DNA from: Sarcocystis neurona
Lineage: Eukaryota > Apicomplexa > Conoidasida > Eucoccidiorida > Sarcocystidae
Assembly (NCBI GenBank): GCA_000727475.1
Contig: KL647305.1
Span: 426,856-490,855, forward strand
Direction of reading: 5' to 3'
DNA length: 64,000 bases
Made by a program: the position numbers and the translations under genes. Numbering within the stretch: the stretch's first letter is position 1; each line of letters begins with the position of its first letter. This document shows positions 13,301 through 23,405 of this stretch, in pieces. Under the pieces are notes generated by a model that saw only the letters and a list, made by a program, of their open reading frames with translations, made no database searches and was not told the origin of the DNA.

Positions 13301-16300
13301 CCTCACAAACACGTTTCGTCCACCGCTTCTCACGCGCCTTTACGTCCACTGCGCCTTTTTCCGGCTGCTCTTCTGTCTCAGGGAGTCCTTTGTCACCTTG
13401 TGCTGCACGCCCCTGTTGCTCTGATCGCTTCTGGCTGGATCTCAATGAAACCTCCCTCGCGGCTCGGTACTCCTCACGCGCGGTCCCCGCTTGCTCGCCC
13501 ACTGTAGCATCAGCAACGTTGCTCACTTCCGTTGCAACTGTTGTGTCTCTTGTCCATATCCCTCCGTCTTCATCTCGGTGATGTCCAAGAGTGTGGCATT
13601 TAGCTTCCTTTTCTGTTTCAGAACCCGCGTAGTTTTCTTCAGCGTCACCTTCATCACAACCTGTATCGCCCACAAGTCCTCGGGCCGTCCCTTGCTTCCC
13701 TGCTTCTGCGCGCGAAAACCGCCGTTCTGCGCCTCTCCCTGCCGCTCCATCAGCGGACGTCCTTGCGTGTCCTTCGTCGTGTGTATCCACGTCCCCCAGG
13801 TGTCTCTGTACGTGGACGTCTTCACCGAGTCTCCTCACGCAAGCACATCTACCAGAACTACCACTTTGCGTATCTGCCTGTTTGCAGATCTCGTCGTGCA
13901 AAACTGCCTGGCAATAATTTACGAAGTGGACCGGCCGTAAACTTGTGGTTCTAAGTAGTGCGGCAACTTCACCGCTGTCTTCGCCAGCAGGAGCTTTGAA
14001 CGCCGTGAAAGCTTCTTTACGTCCTGCAGCAGCCTCAATAGCAGTACCCGCAGCCCGGACTGCACGTGCACTGCTACATTTGTCTTCCGAAACAGGGGAT
14101 TTTGCTCTCTCACCGCTTCCGATTGTTTCTGCGGCGGCATCTCCTGTGCAGGTTCCGGTTTCCTCAGGAACCAGGGTAGTTGCAAGCGAAGGGATATCCC
14201 CGAATTCAGCAACTGGAGCAAGGGCTGCATCATCTGGGGTCGTGGCACGTTCGCTTCGTGCAGAAGCGGCAGAGGGGGAACCGGTGGCCGACGCGCTCTC
14301 TGTTCTGTTCGAAGCAGTAGCGGATGGAGCAGTGGCCCGCGCGGCACTAGCAATAAGCGCCACGAAGGCAGCAGCAGCGTGAGCCCGCACTGCGAAAGTC
14401 TGCACTGCCGCAGCAGCTTGTTCGGCATCTCTGCCTGCCTTCTTCTGCACAAGTGCGCCCGCTGTTGTCCCTATGCCGAGCCGGTCCCTGCTCACCAAAG
14501 CAGCAACTGTTAGCATTAGCTTATGACCCGCGTGGAGACGGTCAAATGTACCAGCTACGATCACGTGGTCGAACTGGCATACTGCCCCTCCACGAGGCAA
14601 ATCAGCCAGTTCCAGCCTTCTGCCTTCTGCTGCTGCTGTCCCATCTCGTGCTGTGTCTTCTGAAGCCGCCGCCACGCTTTCTGCTGCCACGTACTCTGCG
14701 GCTGCTGCACCTTCTTCAGCGTCTGCATCTGCGCCTTCAACTGCTACAGCGTTTGTCGCACCAGCTGTTGCTGGTGTCGCTGCTGCCGTACTTGACGTCT
14801 TCGCTTCCCCTGCTTGGGCCACCGTTGCCCCTGTTTGTTGGTGCCTCGCATCTTTCGGGTCAGTTGATGCCTCCGCTGGATACACGCCCGCTCCTGCCGG
14901 TGACGCCGTTCCTGCGTCATCTCTCTGCCGTGAACGAGTTTCCGCGCCAGGCGTTGTCCCGCATGAGTTCCTCGCTGCTATCGTAATGGGCGCCTTGGGA
15001 ATTCTTAACGTGGAGAATACTTTAGAGAACGGTTGGAAATGGCATGAAGTGAGCATGTCCATCTTCAGGACATACGTGTATGTCGCAAGCTTTCCAGCAG
15101 CTGAAGAGAAGGCTGCAAAACTCCGGTCGGCTACCTCAAAGGCTGAGTCAACAACATTGACAATTTTCCCTGCAGTCACACGCAGCCCTCTACACGACCA
15201 GCAGTGGCTCCGCAGGGCAATTAAAAGCCGATATTGCCATTCACAAAAGTTGTCACCCTCTCCACTGGATCTTCCTACCGCTCTTCCTGGAGACCCTGAC
15301 AATGCCGTTGCTGACGCTGCTTTTACTACTGCGCCTTCCGCCGCTCCTCCCTCTCCCACTAGTGCGCTCCCCGTTTTACATGCAGCGAATGCTGGAGGTG
15401 GTGCTGCTGCTGCTTCTCCTGCAGTTGTTTCTCCTGTTGCAATTTCATTTTCTGCTAAATTTGACGTTGCGGAACCCCTGTCTGCACCGCCTGCATCCCG
15501 TGGTCGTGCGCCTACCCACACTGGCACAACGTATACATCAGCAGCGAAGGGAGCGAAAGCAGCGGCGCAGCCGGTGAGGAAAGTATATAGATGATAAATG
15601 ATACGAAATATACAACAGGTAGGAGTAATCACCGGTTGGTGGGGGTCGAGCTGCGTGTACGTACAGCAAAAACCGTCTGCATGTGGCGTAGCCGTCGAAG
15701 AAGTGCTCTTCATCCGTCCCTGCCGGCTGTCGTGCCATCTAGGAGCAGCAGCCGGTACTGCCGCACGACCGGAAACGGCGACACAAGCTACAGCGGCAGC
15801 CTGAGTAGCCGGAGAAGCGGCTGGAGAGGCACGAGGAAAAGACACAGCAGAGGCAGTACCAGTAGCAGCAGCAACTACATCAGGAGAAACAGAAACAGGT
15901 GTAGCAGCAGCAGCGGGCGTATCCGAGGCAGCATCACAAGCAACAGCAGCAGAAGCTATTTTGCTTGGGACCCTCCGAAACGGAGGAGCATCAGAGGAGT
16001 TGTTTCTGTTTCCTGCTTGAGAGGATGCAGGGCTATAGGTATGCGCAGCTTCTGCTGTACCTCGGTCCGACTGTTCGCGCCTTGCACCGTCCCAGTGACC
16101 GACACAGTACGTACCTGAGGCTGGTAGCGGAAACTCAGCGCCCGTGGCCTCCTTGTTCCCAGCCCCGGCAGCGACATCGCTCGCATGTTCAGGGGCAGCA
16201 GTTCCTGTCGACGGTCGGGCGTAATTACAGTCGAACGAAAGAGCTTCTGTAGCATGTATGGGGAGGCAGACATAAAGAGAGGATCTTGCCGCTCTTAATG

Positions 16301-17573
16301 CTGCAGCAAGAAAATTATGAACCTGTTCCACGGGACGGGGTACACAGCAAACCTGCTTTTCTGGGTCTTCTCCCTCATTCGTCTCGTGTGTCGCAGCAGA
16401 GTATGACCCTGCGTCTTTCTTAGAAGCCGTGCCGGCGCTGTGAAAGTGGCTGCTGCGTCCAGTCGTGTGGATTGAGCCTACTGCAGAGTTCTTTCTGCTG
16501 CTCCGTCCTCTCAAATGATTCTCCTTCCATTCTGCCAAAATGTCATTAAGATCCGTGTTGTTCCTCTGTGGATCCCCTGGTCGAAAAGAGGAGACAGAAG
16601 CCGAAGATGCTACAAGTTCGCCGGCTTCGTTGTTTCCTCTTTCCCTGCAGGCGTGGAAATCCGGAGAATCTCGTCGCCTTCTGTCGCGTGCCTCCCTCTT
16701 CAGAGAGTCTGCCGACGGCTGAAAAACGCCAGTGTGTTCACCAGGATAGACTTCTTGTGCAATGACAGATACAGGAATGTCGTCATTAGTTCCTTCTACG
16801 AAGGTTCCCCCTGATGAAGGCAGGTCTCCACTTGTGTGGTTTTCCGCGTCTGTACGTATCTCGTCTCTGTGTTCAAAGTTTGCACGGCTTGTAGCCTCTT
16901 TGCATGGAAGAGAAAATTCAGAAACAGCTGGAAACGCTGCGCAGCTGGAAGGCAAACCGCTTCGTGAGCGCGTCGCTCCTGATATCTCTCTCGTGGTCGC
17001 AGACGGTGGTTCATATGTGCTTGTGGCACCCTCACGGCTTTCCGTACATCCCGACGGCGGGCTCCGCCGTCCAAGTGCGGAAGGTGCACGTGGGAAACAC
17101 GCCAGAGAAAAAGGTCGACTAAGGTTGCCACAAACTGAAGGAACAACACCGTACCTTGTACACCGTTCTCCGGTAGCTGTGTTCGTTTGGTCGGAAGGAG
17201 AAATCCCACGCAGTGAGCAAGCCTTGGCTAAGGTATCAACTGCTCCTCGGGAAAGGACGACGGCCACGACGTCGATCGAGAAAATCTCTCCTGCGTTATT
17301 TTCTGAACTTGTAACCTTTTCCATCACGGAGGCAGGTGCAAGCATGTACAGAGCTGTACATGTGCGTAGGTGAATTGACGTGCGTATGCGGATCTCACGT
17401 GTGAACGTACGAGCCGCGTTCATGAAAACAGGTACACTAGTGCGCGGTGCGTTCCGCGGTGCCCGGATGCCCCTACGCGAGCAATGCAGCCACCAATGCT
17501 GAGACACGTATTGCTTTGTATCGTGCAGAGAGCCTACTGTGAGCACATTAGACAGGGAGGAAGACACGGGCAC
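10374..17573 (-). CDS. CoA-synthase-type phosphopantetheine adenylyltransferase with degenerate HD-like C-terminal domain
   Basis: One continuous frame of 2,399 residues. PPAT transfers AMP from ATP to 4'-phosphopantetheine, giving dephospho-CoA. Seen in order: a weak N-terminal region like that of eukaryotic CoA synthase (DVVAVVLSRG near residue 95; SLYVCLPIHA near 450; a later strand DVYVVPVWV); the nucleotidyltransferase signature GTFDRLHAGHK at 1008-1018, including the T/HxGH-type catalytic His; an insertion of about 570 residues; then the second half of the fold (MPIEDRLGPA, FDALVVSSES, GGFYVNEERF) at about 1657-1700. Residues about 1945-2399 match the layout of the predicted HD phosphohydrolase family COG4339 (W..L...Y..P.R near 1965; MREEYYHV and KQNLLRER near the end), but the metal-binding HD residues are gone. 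No dephospho-CoA kinase domain follows. The start is uncertain: Met84 (17324), just before the first conserved strand, is as likely as Met1. Confidence 0.88.
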   Translation of the reverse strand: MPVSSSLSNVLTVGSLHDTKQYVSQHWWLHCSRRGIRAPRNAPRTSVPVFMNAARTFTREIRIRTSIHLRTCTALYMLAPASVMEKVTSSENNAGEIFSIDVVAVVLSRGAVDTLAKACSLRGISPSDQTNTATGERCTRYGVVPSVCGNLSRPFSLACFPRAPSALGRRSPPSGCTESREGATSTYEPPSATTREISGATRSRSGLPSSCAAFPAVSEFSLPCKEATSRANFEHRDEIRTDAENHTSGDLPSSGGTFVEGTNDDIPVSVIAQEVYPGEHTGVFQPSADSLKREARDRRRRDSPDFHACRERGNNEAGELVASSASVSSFRPGDPQRNNTDLNDILAEWKENHLRGRSSRKNSAVGSIHTTGRSSHFHSAGTASKKDAGSYSAATHETNEGEDPEKQVCCVPRPVEQVHNFLAAALRAARSSLYVCLPIHATEALSFDCNYARPSTGTAAPEHASDVAAGAGNKEATGAEFPLPASGTYCVGHWDGARREQSDRGTAEAAHTYSPASSQAGNRNNSSDAPPFRRVPSKIASAAVACDAASDTPAAAATPVSVSPDVVAAATGTASAVSFPRASPAASPATQAAAVACVAVSGRAAVPAAAPRWHDSRQGRMKSTSSTATPHADGFCCTYTQLDPHQPVITPTCCIFRIIYHLYTFLTGCAAAFAPFAADVYVVPVWVGARPRDAGGADRGSATSNLAENEIATGETTAGEAAAAPPPAFAACKTGSALVGEGGAAEGAVVKAASATALSGSPGRAVGRSSGEGDNFCEWQYRLLIALRSHCWSCRGLRVTAGKIVNVVDSAFEVADRSFAAFSSAAGKLATYTYVLKMDMLTSCHFQPFSKVFSTLRIPKAPITIAARNSCGTTPGAETRSRQRDDAGTASPAGAGVYPAEASTDPKDARHQQTGATVAQAGEAKTSSTAAATPATAGATNAVAVEGADADAEEGAAAAEYVAAESVAAASEDTARDGTAAAEGRRLELADLPRGGAVCQFDHVIVAGTFDRLHAGHKLMLTVAALVSRDRLGIGTTAGALVQKKAGRDAEQAAAAVQTFAVRAHAAAAFVALIASAARATAPSATASNRTESASATGSPSAASARSERATTPDDAALAPVAEFGDIPSLATTLVPEETGTCTGDAAAETIGSGERAKSPVSEDKCSSARAVRAAGTAIEAAAGRKEAFTAFKAPAGEDSGEVAALLRTTSLRPVHFVNYCQAVLHDEICKQADTQSGSSGRCACVRRLGEDVHVQRHLGDVDTHDEGHARTSADGAAGRGAERRFSRAEAGKQGTARGLVGDTGCDEGDAEENYAGSETEKEAKCHTLGHHRDEDGGIWTRDTTVATEVSNVADATVGEQAGTAREEYRAAREVSLRSSQKRSEQQGRAAQGDKGLPETEEQPEKGAVDVKAREKRWTKRVCEALAETDTIEGTSDALPDSNPTRLNNTSVTPAQENMCSIQSPEATWMRPGGEFLQGKCDCVFLPWTTSILPPNFFPDPSRLACREMLADAVPNGIQAGGVANAACDDAYPSRSTCAFSASALARPTLITSASAALSASAQGAVSSASSPAASSFPTLLAVSPSPGHETSVVRSSSPLPTFPVYTTTAGTSTAVGSPGVQCRTTGAPVRGTSAFSQLADLQSVARCRSACNRAPLIVRLMPIEDRLGPAADLAFDALVVSSESLAGGFYVNEERFKRFQSPVCLVEVPALSTSSHRVVPRAPAASLSDTCATLPVREHARSPAGESAPNFPAGGISPLRLGLPPAPAQNNASYSAEERPGAPGCGLDNSQGARHHATTHACAYAGSVRGQNSTSSSLVPEAPVDEQFAATVSRDLTDLGPIQETGVSKMDPVTPDLPHQVAVSWRGTRLIAEECTLDISKKGQDDGSDASAPLTSETGARGANKSEHMKMQCVRAAADTVDKVSSSTLRQQQAAALQISVDIAGLRNGFIAATDLLIHAPAPVRRAYWSLLCSLYVAPWRRLFTLERLARLLSRIDKVKQRLGGLSRWGGTCDAVVLLSLYFAYAVHPPPGLYSRPVSPAHRAPARASLTLTPCGLCPKEPPAGSSSSWALQEDWDNQTLSRKPPSGSHAHETETGNIPLGGDTLASTAEHSVNDDALVANEQLMHKFIRDAAVCSRLRAYCLSGDFAKQPPASDASKKSSICEHVLSVLKDAPQVDFNPARVEDNLQKVKFPPCAGDVRFLRILVSCIRTARESCGFLLPCRSFPPVWLQETRSSACSCFRKEESRLLHVQGKLPRPGAGASSRNSCLLKYGGDLGRSEAEPPDGVVPILQQLENKCCRVVRLLEFLELALPEEIYDRCARSMREEYYHVCDCQYARLRNQQLKTLQQQLAEGAQDLTATELALIKQNLLRERHSLSIDTLQGVQEGPCFACACST

Positions 17574-20500
17574 TCAAATGTGTGCAGCACGCGTGCCGTA
17601 CGTATCCTCTCACATACGCCAGTTTGCGTATGACGGATAGGTCAATAGTATTGTATGTGCAGGAACAAAGTACCTGGCGCTCAGAAGCCTTGCTCTATGC
17701 AGACGACGGTATTACAAACGTAGAGCCGGACGAAAAATGCTAAGGAATATCAACTGTATACACACACAGACACGTTATACATATATATATATATACATTT
17801 ATATATGCGTACACGTTTGTAGTAGACAGCACCTGCTTTACGAGGTGAGAAAAGAAAAATACTGAAAGCAGACAGGAAGCCCGCGGCCTTTCAGGGTTCG
17901 ACGGGGTCGGTTTCCGTGGTGTGGTTGGATGCTGAAGGCGTGGAGTGTGCCGTCCCAGTTTTGCTGCCGCACTTGTAGTTTTACAGAGAGAAAAACTAAC
18001 TCTACATCAAGCACACGGTCGCAGAGAGCCTCAGCTTAGAAAGCTACAGCAGGTGTAAAAGCTTCCACGTTGTGACAGTGCAGCTTTCCGAAGTGTCAGA
18101 AAGCGTACACTCCCGGACGAGATATTCCTTAATGCGGCCGGGCGCACTCGCAAGGGGTGACACAATTACCGTGCGCCTCACGTGTGCGTACAGACGTGGG
18201 CGTTGTGGGAGAGGAATTGACTGCTGATGTCGTAGTTCATCGCCATGAGAATGATGGAAGATGACGACGCTCTCTGAGAGTGGAGAGGTACGCGCTGACA
18301 TCGTCAGCGGGACGACTGGATAGTGTACGAGTTTTCAGTGAGGGACTTCGTCGTTGAATTCCCAGAACGTACACCCATTCGATTGTTATAAGCTCGTGGA
18401 TGTGCGGCAAACTTTGACGACGTTAGAAAAACCTCCACGGCTTATTGGGCAACAAAACCATACCGCATGAGGGCGACAGGCTCCACACGAGTGGCGTCTT
18501 GTCCCGTGACCACCTTCCGCCAGTAAAGGCGAAGTTGATAGAGAAACGCTCGCGCACATAAGTTCATTCCGATGTGACTGGATAATAGATATTATTACAG
18601 ACACAGATGAACAGCGAGAAAGGATGTAACTGTAGGAGGACAGCCAGGGAAGCAAAAAATTGTAGTATGCAAGCTCGCAGCCAGCGCCCGTGTGGCCGCC
18701 GCGCCCATGCAGCACGCACTGCGGCATCGGACAGCTGATTCAACGTCGTGTCTCCTCTTTGGAGTGCACTCACGAATGCAACTGTCCGTTCCTGTGTTTG
18801 GTAAGTATGCCACCAAAGAGAACTGGGTGGCCACCCACGCGTCTACGGCACACGCAGTTAGGCAACACGTACAAATGGCTGAGTGGCTTGTCGAACAGGG
18901 TCACTCACTACGAGCGCACTGTGACGGTGACATGTCGATCTGTCGACTACGGTGTTCGAACGGTGTAGTATTTGGGGTGCGAGCACAAGATATTCTGAAG
19001 AGATTCCGCAAGTCTACGCAGAGCAGGTCCTTTGTCTGCTCTCCTAATAGTGGGCTGGGGTGCGCACTTATACATGCTTGTACCCTGCATGTGCGTAGCC
19101 AATCAGCAGAGGCACAGGTGGACGGACTACCATCAGCATGTGTTGAACCGTGGCCTCACAGACAGTGACCGAGGCGAATGACCATACGCTTGTACGTATA
19201 TATGTGTGCGTCTTTCTTCACCGCTAAGCCGACAGCTGAGAAGGACGTCGCGCATGCTTCCCCAGTACACACACTGGGAAAATGGAAGCGCAGTCTCCGT
19301 TCGCGTCGATAAATGAAAGCGATTTGTGCGCATCTAGCATCAATTACGAAGAAAGGAGATGCTTCAAAGGAGGTCTACGCCTAACATGAGTAACGGTGGA
19401 CTCACCGATACGTGTACGTGTAGGATATCCATTCGTGTCAGTGGATTTCCCCACAAGCAAGTGCTGGTAGTGTGTACATCGCCAACAGTCTCCTCTCTCT
19501 GTGTGTACGGATACAGGTGCATGTGCACTGGTAGGCAGTTGGATACACGTGTATCGTTTAATTCTGTTGGAAGTGTCGGCTGTGTGCGTGTAACTGCTTT
19601 CACATATGCACGCATGTGTACACGTACACGGGTGGACGAAGGAACAATTGAATCCATTCCTTAGATAATCACGTTGTGTATTTGTTTGTGCGTATGGGAC
19701 GAAAGAGGCACAGGTCGACCAGGCGCTGACGCATCACTAACGTCCCACAGAATAGTTGTGCCGCTTCAGGGACCGTTAGCAGCAGCCCCGACGCAACGCT
19801 GGAGGACCGCGTCTGCCGCCTTCTCACTACGCAGAGAGCACTACGAATGACGCGCTGTCAATAAGGATATGTGTGTTCATCTTTGTAGAAAAGTTTCTAC
19901 GTGTCCCATCTAAATACCTGTTTGTAAGTGTAGCCGGGGTGCATCACTGCGAGCGAAGGAGGTCTTCCACGCGTATGACGAGATTACGTCCCTCCATGGA
20001 GATTGACACTCTGCGAGAGAATGGGGCGTGAATTACAGAGATGTAGGAAGACCTACTCCCTCCTTTGAGACAGTACGGGCACGACTGTTAGCTCATGCGT
20101 CCATGTTGTTTCTGCTAAAATAACGGAGGACCAATTGCAACGGAATCCTCGGACCACCATCTGCTCTCAGTAGTGGGTCTACCAGAACTGCAGCATGTTT
20201 TTTGCGGCTCCGCGCAGGTGACAATTGAATCTGCATCTTCCGACGTGGTTTCCTCCAAGTTCTGCTCCCCATGTTGGGCCCGATGTCTTGTGTGCTGACG
20301 GATGTGCGAGCCTTCTTTGAAGGCTTTATTTCCGACATGGAGGTCCTGCCACGTGCTCGCTGTACCAGCTGTGCGGTGAACCACGGAGCTGTACCCCCGC
20401 AAGCATCTTCTTGTTTGAGGTGCGTGTAGACGCATACGCAGTTCGCTCGTGGTCGCAGGCAGATTTCTGAATGCGGACTACCTGCCCATGCGTTTGACAT

Positions 20501-23405
20501 TGTGAAACCTAAGCCTCATCGCACCTAGATACGTATTATGGAAGGCTACACGTCATACACCACTACCTGCAGGATCAAACAAGTGTGGAGATAAATTTTT
20601 CTCTCCTTGGGCGGCGTGGGCTATGTGATCCGCTGGGACACACATGTTAATACCTCACGGCTGTGTGAGAGCTCCTGACGCAATCAAGAGACGTAAGAAG
20701 AACAACTGAACGTGTGCCACGCTCAAGAAGGGGCACCTTTTTCAAAGAAGATAGCGCGCATCACGTGACACCCCTTGCGTGGTTGTACGGATGCGTCGTA
20801 CATCTGTGTAACACGCCCTTTTCCGTTTTACGTGCTGAGCAACGGATTCTTCGCAAACATGCAGGAATACAAGTGTGCGGTCTTCCACTTGTGAACGTAA
20901 GTGCGTACACCAACGGAACAGTCAACCCTTGTGTGGTTTCGCATAGATGGTTGCCAGCAGCGCTCCGCATTGTTGGCAAACCAGGTATTTATGTTTTATA
21001 TTCCAGGCAACACGCCATGCATCTGGGTCCACCCTATCTATTCATCTCCCATATCCATCGACCCAACCACCCATGTGCATTACCTATGTATTCTCATGTC
21101 CGCATGGTAATCTATCGACGTAAGCAAAGCTGGGCCATTCGCATCTCTTGTCGCACTGCTGTGGACACAACCGGCAGGCGCAGTTCTTAACCGCCTGGGA
21201 TCAGTCTCTTGCACTGCCGCGTAGCTGATTTCTCGGCGAGATGGTTACGTGCCCATTACCGCTCAAAATAATGCCCTTGCAAATCTTATAAAGGGTTCCA
21301 CCACAGACACAGGATCTTCGGCCTCAAATACAGGAGAAATCGACATGCGGGCCCCATAACTTCGGCCCCCAGACGCACACTGGCAGCACGCAGACACGAA
21401 ACTGCTGCTGCATCCGCCCTTACGTACAAGGTGCAGGTGTACGTGACGATACCTTGTGCAGTTCTTGGTGTCGCACACCCACAAAGTTCTCCAATTTAAG
21501 CAAGTCGACGCATGGTGAATACTGTTTGGGGCATATCACCATCTGCAATACATATTACAATCATACTGGATCCATACATACTACGTTTCCTTACCGTTTA
21601 TTTACAACTATATTATTCCTATCAACACACCTGTTTTACTGGGGACCACTTTCATAATATACTTTGCTATGAATTTGATACTTAACAACACCTTTCGTCG
21701 CCGTCACAACATACATGAAGGCGACAGGCAACTCTTAGCGCCGGTTCATGTAGCTCGATGTTTACGATGTGTGAACGACTGGCCCATCACGAACGTAAGA
21801 TGTAACATTCGAGCGATGCGTAATGTCTCACCGGTGATAGCATCACGTCGGCACAACTTTGCTCTTCCTGTGCCTACCCAAGCGAGAGATCTGCGTCAGT
21901 GGCAACCGGAAGCTTCTGCACGAAGACCGTACGTCTTTCTGTAGTTGTTTGCCGACATGTGTATCGTTAGCAGGCTGGGTAGTGGACGGGTCAGTACTGC
22001 ATGTTCCTTCCACTCAACCACACCAATTTTCTGCAGTGTCATGGGCACGTGGGACGACCAATGCGCACACAATATACAGTTGCACTCACGCATCCTCACG
22101 CACAAACATACGCGAATTCAAGCCGTCCTTCCACCAGTACAAATATCAGCCAGTACCCTTGTACTGCGACAAAAGGGAAATCCTCCGTGGTTCGAGGCGT
22201 GTGCGCGGTCACACCGGTACAAAAGATCTACAAGAAATAGACCAGTGCACTCTAGTACAGGACGTGAAACCATCAGAAGTGAAAACACTTTCTTCAGAAG
22301 AAGCAGCTTCATTTCGGTGCCCGGCCTCGATGTACTTGTACGCTGGGGTTACTCGAAGGCGCTTCAGCTGAGCGTCACCCTACCGGTTTGTGACGTACAG
22401 TGCGCGGCTAGTGATACACCGTTGGTAAATCGGCACCACCTGCGTATTTTTGCTTTCTACCTGCGCACGTCTTAATTACTCTCAACGAATTCTCGAACAG
22501 TTAACACGCATTTTCACATACCACTAAGGGGCCCTGCACCACTTCCTTATTTTTGCTCACCACCTGCGCACGTCTGGACGGCTCTTTAGGTTCTACTACG
22601 ATTAGGGTACGTTACATAAACCAAGAAAAGCATTCCCCTTCTGCTGCACAGAATCACGCGTGCTCTTGTTTTTTGTCGTAGTGGGGGCGATGCTCCCTAG
22701 AGCGCGCCTCCGCGAGCCAACACACAGCAACCAGCCACCAAACTGCCGTCCGCCACACTTCTTGGTGGCCCGCGGCCCCATGCGGCGTGTGCTTCACAGT
22801 TCCTCAGCCGGAACCCCTTACCCCTTCTTCGCGAACGTAAGAGCCACTGGCGAAACCATTATAAAATGCGGTTGCGCACGCCTGGTAGTGTCGCCTTCTC
22901 CAACTTTTTTTCGATTATACGCGTGCTTAAAGTGGCCGTTCCGCAGATTTTCACACTGCATTAGTAGGGCATCTACTAACGCGTGGTTTCGTTGGTAGGC
23001 GTGGGCGTCTCAACTCCCCGAACCGGCTGATGCTGCGTGCCACGCTAGCTACACAAGGGAGAGCGGGCGCCACGCACAAGAGAAGTTTACCGTCAATTTT
23101 CGACAAAAGTGACTTTTCAGGCGCTGTTCGTTGGCGAGATTTCCTTCTCCCTTTTCCTGCTGATTCACCTCCAAGCGACGAGGCAGCCATTTGCGGCGCA
23201 ACAAACGTATCATCTTCACTGCGTTCTTTTTCAGGTACGCCCCTAACGCGCGAACGGCGCTGTGCTAATGTGCGCTGGGTTCCGTATTTCCTCTTCTCGA
23301 TGAACGGCGCCGCGAGGGCAGACCTTGGCGTCTTACTCTGGCCCGGCCCGCCACCCGTCTCTCTGCGTTAAATGTCTCTCTTTTCCTCGTAGAATCGAGC
23401 CAACA
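17574..23405. other. Intergenic between PPAT and myosin A; no recognisable gene
   Basis: The two genes diverge here, so their promoters should lie in this 5.8 kb. Frames with some protein-like character are 20093-20347 on minus (Lys/Arg-rich, starting MSEIKPSKKAR) and 22088-22371 on plus (Glu/Lys-containing tail), but neither has a family signature or convincing splice sites. A (TA)n run lies at about 17780. Just upstream of the myosin start is a pyrimidine-rich tract ending in AG (about 23380-23391) that could be the acceptor of a 5'-UTR intron. Confidence 0.4.

Noticed and set aside
14653..15594. 313-codon plus-strand open frame inside the PPAT gene
   Set aside because: Shadow of the Ala-rich PPAT insertion on the opposite strand; no motif, and PPAT is supported by conserved sequence on both sides.
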